In this document: positions 29,817 through 38,978 of the stretch, in pieces
Layout: each line of letters opens with the position of its first letter
Numbering within the stretch: position 1 is the stretch's first letter
NCBI GenBank assembly: GCA_965222855.1
Contig: CBDCUL010000013.1
Span: forward strand, 1 to 38,978
Reading direction: 5' to 3'
From: JABABV01 sp965222855
GTDB taxonomy: Bacteria; Bacillota_I; Bacilli_A; Mycoplasmatales; JABABV01
DNA length: 38,978 bases
Translations under genes and position numbers: made by a program
The notes under the pieces: model-generated
Told to the model about the DNA's origin: nothing
The model's input: the letters and a program-made list of their open reading frames with translations, nothing else
Database searches by the model: none

Positions 29817-30755
29817 ATGATTTATAAATTACCAAAACACTATATTTCACTATTAGATGATTATGAAACATTAGAAGCTAAGCATTTAATAAAAACTTAT
29901 TTAATTAGACTTTTTAAAAATCAATACAACTTATTAGAATTAACGATGCCTCAATTTGGCGAATATGATAAATTTGAATCTGGTAATATCAATTTTGATA
30001 CGAAAGACGATCTTAAAATTTATTCTTTATTCAATAATTATGATGATTTAATTTTATCAAATTTAATAAAATATAAAATCAATAATGATAAAGGAATCTT
30101 AACTTTTAATAACACGATTGATCGTAACCAAAGTCCTGATCCATGTCAGTTTTATTCAATTAATAAATTAATTATTGAATTAGTAATTGACTTAGAAAAA
30201 GCTAATTCTAAATATCTAATTAATACTTTTGCTAATGTGTTAGAGAACTTTAAAAATATTAATACTAAATTAATTGAAAAATTTCCAAGTCTTACAATAG
30301 CGTTTAATCGCGAAGTTAAAATTATTTCTTTTCAAGAAGTTGAAAACGAATTTGGTTATTTATCTTTTGAAGAAAGAATTAATGCGATTACTGAAAAGCA
30401 TAAAATTGTGCTCATATACGGCTTATCGCAAAAATTAAATTCAAAATTAATTTATCAAGAAAACAATAATTTTTATAATGATAATTACATTAATGCACGA
30501 TTATATGTTTATAATAAATATTATCGTTTCTCTTATGACTTATTAGATATTTCAATTCGTCGAAATATTAATTCTGATAATAAAATATCAGATGATATCA
30601 AAGACAGTCGTTTGAAACCATTATTAAAAATGAATCAAAACAATAAAACTAGTATCTCAATTAAAATTAATCTATTTAAATTATCAATCTTTTTATTAGG
30701 AAAAGCTAATATTTCTGAAATTCAAATGATTAATTTAAAGGAAAATAGCAATTAA
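29817..30755 (+). CDS. Asparagine synthetase A-like pseudoenzyme (inferred)
   Basis: 312 residues, close to AsnA (~330). From memory of the AsnA consensus the whole protein aligns in order: LPKHYISLLDDYETLEAKH with the N-terminal PKxYxSxLdxxETQxAI; LTMPQF with VSAPLF; IYSLFNNYDD (68-77) with HSLAKWKR; LSFEERINAITEKHKIVLI (182-200) with LTPKERExAIxKEHkAVFI; ARLYVYNKYYRFSYDLLDIS with GDILFWNPVLxxAFELSSMG; SIKINLFKLSIFLLGKANIS with GGGIGQSRLxMxLLxxxHIG. The catalytic sets are lost: HSLAKWKR, RAPDYDDW and GGGIGQSR are all replaced. The frame is intact over 939 bases with a ribosome site (AGAGGT, 29803-29808). Six bases after permease 2, so part of the transporter operon. Function unknown; perhaps a ligand sensor or an ancestral-fold regulator. 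Confidence 0.55.
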   Translation: MIYKLPKHYISLLDDYETLEAKHLIKTYLIRLFKNQYNLLELTMPQFGEYDKFESGNINFDTKDDLKIYSLFNNYDDLILSNLIKYKINNDKGILTFNNTIDRNQSPDPCQFYSINKLIIELVIDLEKANSKYLINTFANVLENFKNINTKLIEKFPSLTIAFNREVKIISFQEVENEFGYLSFEERINAITEKHKIVLIYGLSQKLNSKLIYQENNNFYNDNYINARLYVYNKYYRFSYDLLDISIRRNINSDNKISDDIKDSRLKPLLKMNQNNKTSISIKINLFKLSIFLLGKANISEIQMINLKENSN

Positions 30756-30773
30756 GTAGCGATATAAAAGTAT

Positions 30774-31373
30774 ATGAGATGTCTTTATTGCAAAACCAAC
30801 TTATTTACTTTATTTAATTATTTTAGAATTAATAAATTATTTCTATGTAAAAACTGTTTTCGTAAAACTATTATTTGAGACAAAGAAATTGTTATTAAAA
30901 ATGAACCAGTCCACATTATATATGGATACAATAAAATTTTAAAAAAAATGATTATTGATTTAAAAGTTAATTATCAATTTGATATTTCTCAAAAAGTATT
31001 AGGACCATTTATTAAAACTTTACAGAAAAAATATCAATCTTATTGAATTATTGCCGCCCCCTCTTATTATCTAAGTGATCATGCTAGGGGGTTCAACCAT
31101 ACCAAAGCTATCTTTAGTGTTTTAAAACTTCCATTTCTAGATTTAGCTTACAAAAATAAAAGATATAAACAATCACAGCAGTTGTTAAAACAGCGTGATG
31201 ATATATCTTTTATCATTAATATTAATAATGGTTTTAAAATAAAAAATAAAAATATTTTAATCGTTGATGATGTGATGACTACAGGGGCAACACTTTTTAC
31301 AATCAAACAACAAGTCCAACAATATCACCCAAAAAAAGTTAAATTATTAGTACTTTGTAAAAAAATTATTTAA
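30774..31373 (+). CDS. comFC: ComFC-family phosphoribosyltransferase-like protein
   Basis: 199 residues. The N-terminal zinc finger (CLYC at 3-6, CKNC at about 25-28) is followed by the family's HARGFNHTKAI segment. The C-terminal phosphoribosyltransferase fold has ILIVDDVMTTGATL (about 162-175), the PRPP-binding motif. ComFC helps single-stranded DNA uptake or recombination in competent bacteria; in Mollicutes it is kept without most competence genes, so its role here is open. TGA codons read as W at about residues 35 and 92. In Bacillus comFC also lies shortly upstream of secA, as here. Confidence 0.88.
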
Positions 31374-31384
31374 CTTTTTTAGTT

Positions 31385-31390
31385 TATAAT
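31385..31390 (+). promoter_or_regulatory. Possible -10 for secA
   Basis: TATAAT at 31385-31390 in the AT-rich 86-base gap between comFC and secA. No clear -35 at 17 bases. Confidence 0.4.
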
Positions 31391-31459
31391 ATATAATTAA
31401 ATAATAGTATATTTAAAATATATAAATTTTTATGTAAATGAGGAGCCTAATTTAACATT

Positions 31460-33911
31460 ATGAAATTATTACAACACTTAAGTAAAGATAATTTGTTTAT
31501 TAGAAAAACAACAAAGATCTTTAAAGAAATTGATGCTTTAAATGATGCAATGCAAAAATTAACGAATCAAGAATTAAAAGATAAAACAGACTATTTTCGT
31601 GCTCAATTAGAAGACGGAAAAACTCTAGATGATATTTTACCAGAAGCATTCGCTGTTGTCAGAGAGGCTTCTCGAAGAGTTCTCAACCTAAATCCATACA
31701 AAGTACAGATTATTGGTGCAATTGCGATTCATCGTGGCGATGTAGCAGAAATGCGAACTGGAGAAGGTAAAACACTAACAGCAACCATGCCAGTTTATTT
31801 AAACGCTTTAACTGGTAAAGGAGTCCACGTTGTTACTGTTAATGAATATTTAGCAGAACGTGATGCTGAAACTACTGGTCAAGTTTATCGCTTTTTAGGA
31901 TTAAGCGTCGGTGTCAACTTAAAAGATATTGGTAATCCTGAAAAACAAAAAGCATATAATTGTGATATTACTTATACAGTCAACTCTGAATTAGGGTTTG
32001 ATTATTTACGCGATAATATGTGTAAAACAAAAATGAACCAAGTTCAAAGAGGACACCATTTTGCTGTTATTGATGAAGCTGATTCAATTTTAATTGATGA
32101 AGCACGTACACCATTAATTATTTCTGGAGGAGACACAACACCTTCTGAGTTATATATTAGTGTTGATAAGTTTGTTAAATCATTAAAAGAAGGCGAATAT
32201 AAAATTGATCATGAAAGTAAAAGTATTTCTCTAGAACATGAAGGTGTTGCTAGAGCTGAAGAATATTTCAATTTAAAAAATTTATTTTCAATGGAACATT
32301 CAGAATTAGTTCATCGAATTCAAAATGCACTACGTGCTAATTATATTATGAAATATGATATCGAATATATCGTGCGTGATGATGAAATTTTATTAGTTGA
32401 CCAATTTACTGGTCGTGTCATGGAAGGGCGTTCTTACAGTGAAGGATTACAACAAGCAATCCAATCTAAAGAAGGCGTAAAAATTGAACCAGAAACAAAA
32501 ACAATGGCAACAATTACTTACCAAAATTTCTTCAGAATGTATAAAAAACTTTCCGGAATGACAGGAACTGCCAAAACAGAAGAAGAAGAATTTCTAAAAA
32601 TTTATAATATGCGTGTTATTGTTATTCCAACTAATATGCCAATTATTCGTGAAGATTCTGCTGATGTTATATTTTCAAATATGGATGCAAAATGAAAAGC
32701 AGTGGTCGCTGCAATTCGTGAAAAACACGAAAAAGGACAACCAATCTTAGTTGGAACAAGTGCAGTTGAATATTCAGAACATTTATCTAATTTATTAAAA
32801 ACTGCCAAAATCAAGCATCAAGTTTTAAATGCCAAAAACCATTTAAATGAAGCGCACATTATTTCCAAAGCTGGTGAATTACATTCAGTTACAATCGCTA
32901 CTAATATGGCCGGTCGTGGGACTGATATTAAATTAGGTAAAGGTGTTACAGAAATCGGTGGATTAGCAGTTATTGGAACTGAACGTCATGAAGCACGTCG
33001 AATTGATAATCAATTACGTGGTCGTTCAGGACGTCAAGGCGATGTTGGGGATTCAATATTCTACATTTCAATTGATGATTCAATTATGCGTCGGTTTACA
33101 GCTTATGAAAAATTAAAGAAAATTTTCGCATCTTTCAAAGACAAACCAATCAAATCTAAAATTATTTCTAGAAAAATTACTTCAGCTCAAAAACGAATTG
33201 AAGGAATGAATTTTGATTCACGAAAAAATGTTTTAGATTATGATGATGTTATTCGTCAACAACGAGAAATAATGTATGCTCAACGTCAGTCATTTATTGA
33301 TAACGAAACTGTGACCGACATTCTTTATAGTATGTTAAGATCAGTTACTAAAGATATTTTAAATTTACCATTTTTACTAGATAGCGAAGGTAACGTTATT
33401 AAGTCAAGATTAGTGGAAGCATTAAATAAATCACATTTTGCTAATTATGATAACAAGATTACTTTAGCTGATATTGAACATAAGATAACGATGCTGCTAA
33501 GGAATTTATCTTTAATAAATTAAAGGATAATTATCTGGTAAAAAAGCTGAACACGAAGATGCGTATAATTCTTTTGAAAAAACTTTATCATTACAAGTTT
33601 TTGATCAAAATTGACAAAAACATATTGATGAATTAGATAAATTAAAACACGGAATTTATTTACGTTCATATGCGCAAAAAAATCCATTACAAGTTTATGT
33701 TGAAGAAGCAGATAAATTATTTCAAGATCTAAAAAGAAAAATTGCTCATAATACAATTAGAATTATTATGAATGCTAATTTAGAAAATAAAGCAACTAAT
33801 GATGATGCTGATATTCAACAAGCTCCAACTCAACAAATAGAAAATAATCAAGCACCACAATCAAAAAGACGAGAAATCACATTTATTGCCGGAAGAGTTT
33901 TATTATTTTAA
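31460..33911 (+). CDS. secA: Preprotein translocase ATPase SecA, two frameshifts near the C-terminus
   Basis: Motor that pushes preproteins through SecYEG. MRTGEGKTLTA (Walker A), VVTVNEYLAERD, VIDEADSILIDEARTPLI (DEAD-type Walker B), MAGRGTDIKLG and GRSGRQGD are all present in one frame up to 33482 (one TGA tryptophan at 32693-32695). Two -1 shifts follow: after DIEHK the sequence continues as DNDAAKEFIFNKLKD in the next frame (one A missing near 33482), then as SGKKAEHEDAYNSFEK (one T missing near 33531). The remaining C-terminal part (FDQNWQKHIDEL, LRSYAQKNPLQVY) is well conserved to TAA at 33909-33911. Repairing both gives 817 residues. As the gene is essential, sequence error is the likely cause. 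AGGAG at 31441-31445 is 14 bases from the ATG. Confidence 0.95.
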
Positions 33912-33927
33912 ATTCTCAATTTAAAAA

Positions 33928-34572
33928 ATTGTTTATATTGATTTAGAAACTACTGGTATTAATACTAAAAATGATGAGATTTTATCGATTGGTTTAATTG
34001 CTACTTTAAATAATAAAACTGTTTATAAACATAATATCTATTTGAATCATCAAATAGATATTCCTGAACAATCATTTAAGATCCATCGTTTATCTAAAGA
34101 ATTTTTAGCTGAACATGGACACGATCCGATAAAAGTATTAAAAAAAGTTTACCAAATAATTTCCAAAGCTGATTTAGTTGTTGCTTATAATGCTATTTTT
34201 GATTTAGACTTTTTACATAATAGCTTTCTAAAATATTTAAATAAGCAATTGACAGTTAAAAATATATTATGTCCTTTAACTGTTTATCGTGATTTTTTCC
34301 CCTACCCGCATAAATTAATTAATGCGTGTCAATTTTATGGGATTGATATTGGGAATGCACATAATTCATTAGATGATATTCAAGCAACGGTTGCTTTAGT
34401 TCATGCTATGCAAAAAACTATTAACGTCTTTGAATATCAAAATTATTTAGGCTATTTAAAAAAATATCCGATAACAAAAAAATATTCATGAGATAAAAAT
34501 ATTAATTATTTTCCACAAGAATTTAAGGGTCAACAATATAAAAAACATTTTAAGAAAGTAGAGATTACATAA
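33928..34572 (+). CDS. DnaQ-like 3'-5' exonuclease, probable AUU start
   Basis: 214 residues. Exo I motif YIDLETTG (about 3-10) supplies the DxE pair, Exo II is AYNAIFDLDFL (about 88-98), and Exo III is HNSLDDIQATVAL (about 148-160) with the HxxxxD of the DEDDh class. The length and the absence of polymerase domains suggest a stand-alone epsilon-like or PolC-exonuclease-like protein. A TAA at 33922-33924 lies directly before the conserved N-terminus; the only start that keeps YIDLETTG is ATT at 33928, unless a base is missing (this region has many indels). No Shine-Dalgarno; 16 bases after the secA stop. One TGA reads as W. Confidence 0.82.
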
Positions 34573-34574
34573 AA

Positions 34575-35341
34575 ATGAAACAAAATATTTTAAAAACACC
34601 GGACTTTTATGTCCAAGTGATGATTACTATTATTGGTATTCTATTACTATCTTTAGGAATTGATATGGTAGTTACTGTTCATAGTGGCTACGATCCTTTA
34701 GATGGGTTCTTTGTTGCGGTTGCAGCTATTGTGCAAAAAGTATTTCCTAGTTCAGGCTGAGATTATACTAATGGAAAATATAGTGGCTATGTAGTTTGAG
34801 TGTTTATGTTTTCTATTTTTTTAATAGATCTATTAATTTTACACCGCTTAAAAAAAATTAAAAAGTAAAAAAAACATTTTTCCAATTAGTCGCAGCTCTA
34901 ATATACGCATATAGTTCAGGACAGTTAATTGTAATGTGAAGTAAATTGTTTAATTATAGTGGTTTTACTAGTTTGATTGATCGTTTATATGCTCATAATA
35001 ATTATGGAGTCATCGTTGCTTTAGGCGGACTAAGTGTCTTAGTATTAGCTATTGGAGTAGCAACATTTATTAGAGGGTTTTTATTTCAAGGTCCTTATAA
35101 TGGATTTACAATTTGAGGGTGTAGCGCTTTCAAAATGGAATATAAATATTTCCGTGTTGCAGCAGATATTGCAACTGGAATTCTTGCGATTACAATTCTA
35201 TTTATTTGTATACCGAAATCAGATTTTAAAAATCTAATTGGGATCCCAACTATATCACCGTTATTTTTCGGTTTCTTAGTTGAATGAGTTCTAAAATTTT
35301 ATGATAAAACTATTGGTAAATACGCCAAAATCAGTTTATAA
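34575..35341 (+). CDS. YczE/YitT-like integral membrane protein, one frameshift
   Basis: Predicted polytopic membrane protein of about 255 residues after repair. The first helix (IIGILLLSLGIDMVVTVHSG) followed by YDPLDGFFVAV resembles the YczE/YitT group, where a helix is followed by a short Gly/Pro-rich re-entrant stretch. Function unknown. Frame 1 stops at 34866-34868 after KKIKK. One frame back the protein continues as VKKTFFQLVAALIYAYSSGQ with further helices and TGA tryptophans to TAA at 35339-35341. One A missing from the run at 34860-34864 explains it. Starts 2 bases after the exonuclease stop, and a terminator follows. Confidence 0.65.
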
Positions 35342-35348
35342 TCCGAGT

Positions 35349-35381
35349 AAAAAAAATAACTATTAAATAGTTATTTTTTTT
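35349..35381 (+). terminator. Rho-independent terminator before uvrB
   Basis: A-run plus ATAACTAT (to 35363) pairs with ATAGTTAT (35367-35374) around TAA, followed by about eight T (to 35382). Symmetric A/T flanks would work in both directions. Confidence 0.85.
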
Positions 35382-35408
35382 TATAAGTTTTTTATAAGTT
35401 TTATAAGA

Positions 35409-35414
35409 TATAAT
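35409..35414 (+). promoter_or_regulatory. -10 box giving a leaderless uvrB mRNA
   Basis: TATAAT at 35409-35414 ends 6 bases before the uvrB ATG (35421), so transcription should start at or next to the A of the start codon. There is no Shine-Dalgarno before this ATG. The stretch before it holds two direct copies of TTTTTTATAAG-like sequence (35375-35400). Confidence 0.5.
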
Positions 35415-35420
35415 AGATAT

Positions 35421-37396
35421 ATGAATAAAAAAAAATTTAAAATAATATCACCTTATAAATTAAAAGGTGATCAAATAAATGCCACTGCACAATTAATTAA
35501 AGGTTTAAAAAATAATTTGCAAGATCAAGTTTTGATGGGGGCTACTGGAACTGGTAAAACTTTTACAATTGCTAATGTTATTAACACACTTAATCGCAAA
35601 ACTTTAATTATGGCTGCAAATAAAACACTAGCCGCACAATTATATAGTGAAATGAAAACTTTATTTCCTAATAATCGCGTTGAATATTTTATTTCTAATT
35701 TCGATTTTTATCAACCAGAAGCTTACGTTGCTAGAAGTGATACTTATATCGAAAAGACCGCGCAATCTAACATCGAAATTCAAATGATGCGTTTATCAGC
35801 TTTAAATGCTTTAACTACTCGTGATGACGTTATTGTCGTCGCTAGTGTTGCTGCAATTTATGGTGAATTTAATCCAGAAAAATATAAAGAATTATTTTTT
35901 GAAATTGAAACTCAACAAGAATTTAGTCGTGATTTTATTTTAAATCGTTTAATTGAAATGGGTTATACAAGAAATAACAAAACCAAAAAACCAGGAACAA
36001 TTATGGTTCGTGGGGATGTCATTGAAATATCGCCAGGTTGAAGTGATGAATACTATATTAGAATTGATCTATTTGGTGATATGATTGATGGGATCTATTT
36101 ATTAGATAAATTAAATAAAAAAATTATTAAATATTATAATAAATATACAATATTTCCAGCTAAAGATTATCGTACTACGCCAGAAGCTTTAGCTGAAGCG
36201 GTTGAAAAAATTGAAAAAGAATTAAAAATTCGTTTAAAATTTTTTGAAAAAAATAGTAAATTAATTGAACATCAAAGATTGAAAGAAAGAACTTTAAATG
36301 ATATTAATTCATTAAAAGAGTTTGGATTCTGTTCTGGAATTGAAAATTATTCACAACATTTGGAAGGTCGTAATGATCACGAAAAACCATTTACTTTAAT
36401 TGATTATTTTGGTGATGACTTCTTATTAGTAGTTGATGAATCACATATATCTATTCCGCAAATTGGCGGAATGTATAAAGGTGACTTTTCTCGAAAAAAC
36501 AATTTAGTTAATTATGGATTTCGTTTACCGAGTGCTTTAAACAATCGACCTTTAAAGTTTGATGAATTTAGTGCGATGATGCCAAACACAATTTATGTAT
36601 CGGCAACTCCTGGTAAATTCGAATCACAAATAGTCGAACATAAATTGTTGAACAGATCATTAGGCCAACTGGCTTAGTAGACCCTGTTATTAGCGTCCGT
36701 GGGAGCGCTGGTCAAATTGATGATATATTAAACGAAATTAAAAAAACCGTCGCTAAAAACCAACGTTTAATGATTCTAACATTAACGATTAAAATGTCAG
36801 AAAAATTAACTTTATTTTTAAAAGAAAAAAATATTAAAGTTTCTTATTTGCATAGTGAATTAAAAACATTAGAACGATTGCACGTTATTCGTGATTTAAG
36901 ATTAGGAAAAATTGATATCGTAATTGGAATTAATTTATTACGTGAAGGACTAGATATTCCTGAATTAGCTAAAGTGATTATTTTAGATGCTGACAAAGCA
37001 GGATTTTTAAGAGATACTAGGTCATTAATTCAAATAATTGGACGAGCATCACGTAATAAAGATGGCGCCATTTATAATGTATGCTGATAAAATGACGAAT
37101 TCAATGCGCCAAGCAATTGATGAAACTGACCGCCGCCGCGATATTCAAATAGAATATAATAAAAAACACAATATCACACCACAAACAATCGTTAAACCAA
37201 TTCAAGATATTATTAAGAACCACGATACGAAAATGCGATTATGAGTTTGATCAAAAATCAAAAATCAAAATCTAAAAAATCAAAATTAGATATAGTTGCC
37301 CAATTAAAAGTTGAAATGCATGATGCTGCTAAAAAATTAGATTTTGAACGTGCCTCTGAATTAAAAAATATTTTAATTGAATTAAAGGCGTTATAG
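35421..37396 (+). CDS. uvrB: Excinuclease ABC subunit B, three frameshifts
   Basis: DNA helicase-like damage-verification subunit of nucleotide excision repair. Walker A GATGTGKT (about 39-46), beta-hairpin region YYQPEAYV-type (FYQPEAYVARSDTYIEK), DESH box VVDESHISIPQIGG, and SATPG. At 36645-36647 a base is missing: the expected EQIIRPTGLVDPVISV continues one frame back. At 37071-37073 a T is extra, after which MYADKMTNSMRQAIDETDRRR follows. Between about 37244 and 37285 another -1 shift leads to the UVR domain (VAQLKVEMHDAAKKLDFERA) that ends at TAG 37394-37396. Repairing all three gives 658 residues, the normal size. TGA 36039-36041 reads as W. Either a pseudogene or an error-rich stretch of sequence. 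Confidence 0.93.
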
Positions 37397-37448
37397 TCTA
37401 AAATAACGAACAACACTATATAATTAAACAACAGAGCACTAAATAAGT

Positions 37449-37454
37449 TATAAT
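37449..37454 (+). promoter_or_regulatory. Probable -10 for ybaB-tmk-holB
   Basis: TATAAT at 37449-37454 in the 100-base gap after uvrB; TTAAAC at 37424-37429 is a weak -35 at 19 bases. AAGGAG for ybaB follows at 37482-37487. Confidence 0.45.
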
Positions 37455-37496
37455 ATCTATTTACTTAAAAGATAAGAAATCAAGGAGTTTTAGAAT

Positions 37497-37793
37497 ATGA
37501 ACATTCAATTATTAATGCAGCAAGCTAAAAAGATGCAAAAAGATTTAGCTAAAAAACAAAATGAATTTAATAGCAAAGAATTTAAACTAGATAATCAAGG
37601 CATTAAAATAACGATGACAGGTGAGAAAAAAGTTATTAATATTGAAATTGATAAAATGTTAATCGATCAAGATGACATTGAAACATTAAATGATTTACTA
37701 TTAATTTCACTTAATAAATTAATGGAAAACATCGATGCTGAATTAAGTGAATCAATGCCAAAACAAATGCCAAGTATGCCAGGTTTATTTTAA
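37497..37793 (+). CDS. ybaB: YbaB/EbfC nucleoid-associated protein
   Basis: 98 residues, the usual size. N-terminal MNIQLLMQQAKKMQKDLAKKQ matches the family's MNxxxLMKQAQKMQ start, and the C-terminal end SMPKQMPSMPGLF matches the Met/Pro/Gly-rich tail (xPGLF). It is a homodimeric DNA-binding protein found next to recombination and replication genes. In Bacillus it lies between dnaX and recR, a little upstream of tmk and holB; here recR and dnaX are absent and tmk follows with a one-base overlap. Frame intact, unlike its neighbours on both sides. Confidence 0.93.
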   Translation: MNIQLLMQQAKKMQKDLAKKQNEFNSKEFKLDNQGIKITMTGEKKVINIEIDKMLIDQDDIETLNDLLLISLNKLMENIDAELSESMPKQMPSMPGLF

Positions 37794-38450
37794 TGATTAA
37801 CAATTTATTTATTACCTTTGAAGGATGTGAAGGTAGTGGCAAAACCACAGTTATTAACGAAGTTAAAAAACTTTTATTGGCAGAGTTCAAATTAGATTCT
37901 CATAAAATTATCATCACTAGAGAACCTGGAGGAGTAGCAATAGCAGAATCAATCCGTGAAATTATTTTAGACAATAAAAATTCAATGATGGATAGCCGAA
38001 CTGAAGCTTTATTATACGCCGCTTCCAGAAGACAACATTTAGTGGAAAAAATTATTCCTGCTTTAAATCAAAATAAAATTGTTTTAAGCGATCGATTTTA
38101 TTGATTCATCACTCGCATATCAAGGGATTGCTCGTAAAATTGGTGTTGCTCAAGTTATTGCATTAAATAATTTTGCAGCAACAGAATCATTATTACCAGC
38201 TTTAACAATATATTTAGATATTGATCCTGAAATTGGTTTACGCCGTATTGATAATCGAAATAGTCTAAAAAATCGTTTAGATAATGAAAAATTGAATTTC
38301 ATAAATTAGTTAGAGCTGGGTATTTAGATTTAATGAATATCTTTCCAAAAAAGAATCTGTAAAATTGATGCATCTGCCAAATTATCAATAGTCGTTAACA
38401 ATGTTTTTAACGTCTTAAAAAAATATTTAGGAGAACAACATGTTTACTAA
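37793..38450 (+). CDS. tmk: Thymidylate kinase, three frameshifts
   Basis: Phosphorylates dTMP to dTDP; essential for DNA synthesis. P-loop FEGCEGSGKTT (about 9-19), ITREPGGVAIAE with the DR(Y/F)-type SDRF later. At 38096-38099 a fourth T shifts the frame: removing it restores SDRFIDSSLAYQGIARKIG. At 38292-38293 a T is missing (DNEKL-EFHKLVRAGYLDL). At 38347-38352 an extra A hides FPKRICKIDASAKLSIVVNN. After repair there are 218 residues, normal length, ending in KKYLGEQHVY with TAA at 38448-38450. Coupled to ybaB (TAATG) and overlapping holB by 11 bases. Confidence 0.93.
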
Positions 38451-38978
38451 AAATTATTATAGTTTAGAACAACAACCAATCGCTTTCAATTTTGTTAAAA
38501 AATTATTACATCAAGGTAACTTACCAAACAGTTTATTATTTGTCGGTTTTTATAAAAAAGAAAACTTCCAAATTATTAGTGAAGTAGCAAAATTAATTGC
38601 TGATCAAAAAGATTTTGAAATTATTAATGTTAATGATCAAAATTCTGATACATTCACAAAAGAAAAAATGAATCAAATCAATGATTATTGCACACATAGC
38701 AATGATAAGAAAACAATTTTTATTATTAATAATATTGATGAAGCTACAATTCAAGCTAGCAATAGTATTTTAAAATTAATGGAAAATGTGAAGAATTTTT
38801 ATTTTTTAATGACTGCTATTGATGAGTCTAAAATTATTGAAACAATTTTATCTCGTAGCCAAAAAATTCATTTAGTTCATAATGATTACAAAAATATTGA
38901 TACAAAAATAATTAGTAATTTACATATTGATAAAAATAAATATTTAGATTTTAAAAATTCTTTTGAAAATATCATTAA
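38440..38978 (+). CDS. holB: DNA polymerase III delta' subunit (5' part)
   Basis: Clamp-loader subunit; the window holds about 180 residues and ends inside the gene. EQQPIAFNFVKKLLHQGNLPNSLLFVGF corresponds in layout to the family's HAYLFxGxxG opening but lacks a proper P-loop, as usual for delta'. IFIINNIDEATIQASNSILKLMEN matches the IIxxADxMNxxAANALLKxLEEP block, and ILSRSQ matches the SRCQ motif that follows. AGGAG at 38429-38433 gives good spacing to ATG 38440. The tmk-holB order is as in Bacillus. Frame is open to the window end. Confidence 0.88.
   Translation, partial: MFTKNYYSLEQQPIAFNFVKKLLHQGNLPNSLLFVGFYKKENFQIISEVAKLIADQKDFEIINVNDQNSDTFTKEKMNQINDYCTHSNDKKTIFIINNIDEATIQASNSILKLMENVKNFYFLMTAIDESKIIETILSRSQKIHLVHNDYKNIDTKIISNLHIDKNKYLDFKNSFENII

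Noticed and set aside
33482..33537. Programmed ribosomal frameshift in secA
   Set aside because: Two shifts within 55 bases, no slippery heptamer with a pseudoknot, and SecA is not known to use frameshifting; neighbouring genes carry similar single-base breaks.
1..38978. CRISPR array, insertion sequence, prophage or restriction system
   Set aside because: No regularly spaced repeats, transposase motifs, phage structural genes or restriction-modification motifs were seen in either strand.

Overview
This window is from an AT-rich Mollicutes genome (mycoplasma/spiroplasma-like). In-frame TGA codons must be read as tryptophan in most genes, for example in rnpA, yidC, mnmE, ksgA, ftsH, dusB, lysS and the ABC transporters. 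There are no cell-wall genes. The tmRNA tag core (VPTFMLN) resembles, from memory, tags of the Spiroplasma/Mesoplasma/mycoides side of the class. The presence of ispE suggests an MEP isoprenoid pathway, which only some Mollicutes keep. I cannot name the species.

Layout. 22-426 (-) is tmRNA, divergent from rpmH-rnpA-yidC (580-2691) and mnmE. From 4174 to 17413 lies a long housekeeping run: tatD, rnmV, ksgA, ispE, a GlmU acetyltransferase-domain remnant, prs, a Cof-type HAD phosphatase, pth, tilS, hpt, ftsH, rsmG, dusB and lysS. This is essentially the gene order of the Bacillus origin-proximal region with genes dropped out. A family 2 glycosyltransferase follows. A small unknown gene carrying a 23-bp perfect inverted repeat (18439-18861) then precedes a giant FtsX-type ABC permease and its ATPase.

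24413-29810 is a nucleoside ABC importer (BMP-family lipoprotein, double-domain ATPase, two permeases). It is followed by a 312-residue protein that looks like a catalytically dead relative of asparagine synthetase AsnA, then comFC, secA, a DnaQ-like exonuclease, a YczE/YitT-like membrane protein, uvrB, ybaB, tmk and the start of holB.

Three things stand out. First, at least two genes (rnmV and the giant permease) appear to start at AUC, each nine bases after a good Shine-Dalgarno; the exonuclease probably starts at AUU. Second, the AsnA-like protein and the GlmU remnant are degenerated or trimmed versions of known enzymes that keep intact reading frames. Third, secA, yczE, uvrB and tmk (33.4-38.4 kb) contain nine single-base frameshifts, mostly in short A or T runs, while the first 33 kb shows only one (the BMP gene, in a run of seven A). 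Sequence error is the simplest explanation, but slippage at poly(A) or real decay must be excluded. Otherwise the window is densely coding, with no gene-free stretch above 300 bases, no insertion sequence, CRISPR array, prophage or tRNA gene that I can see.
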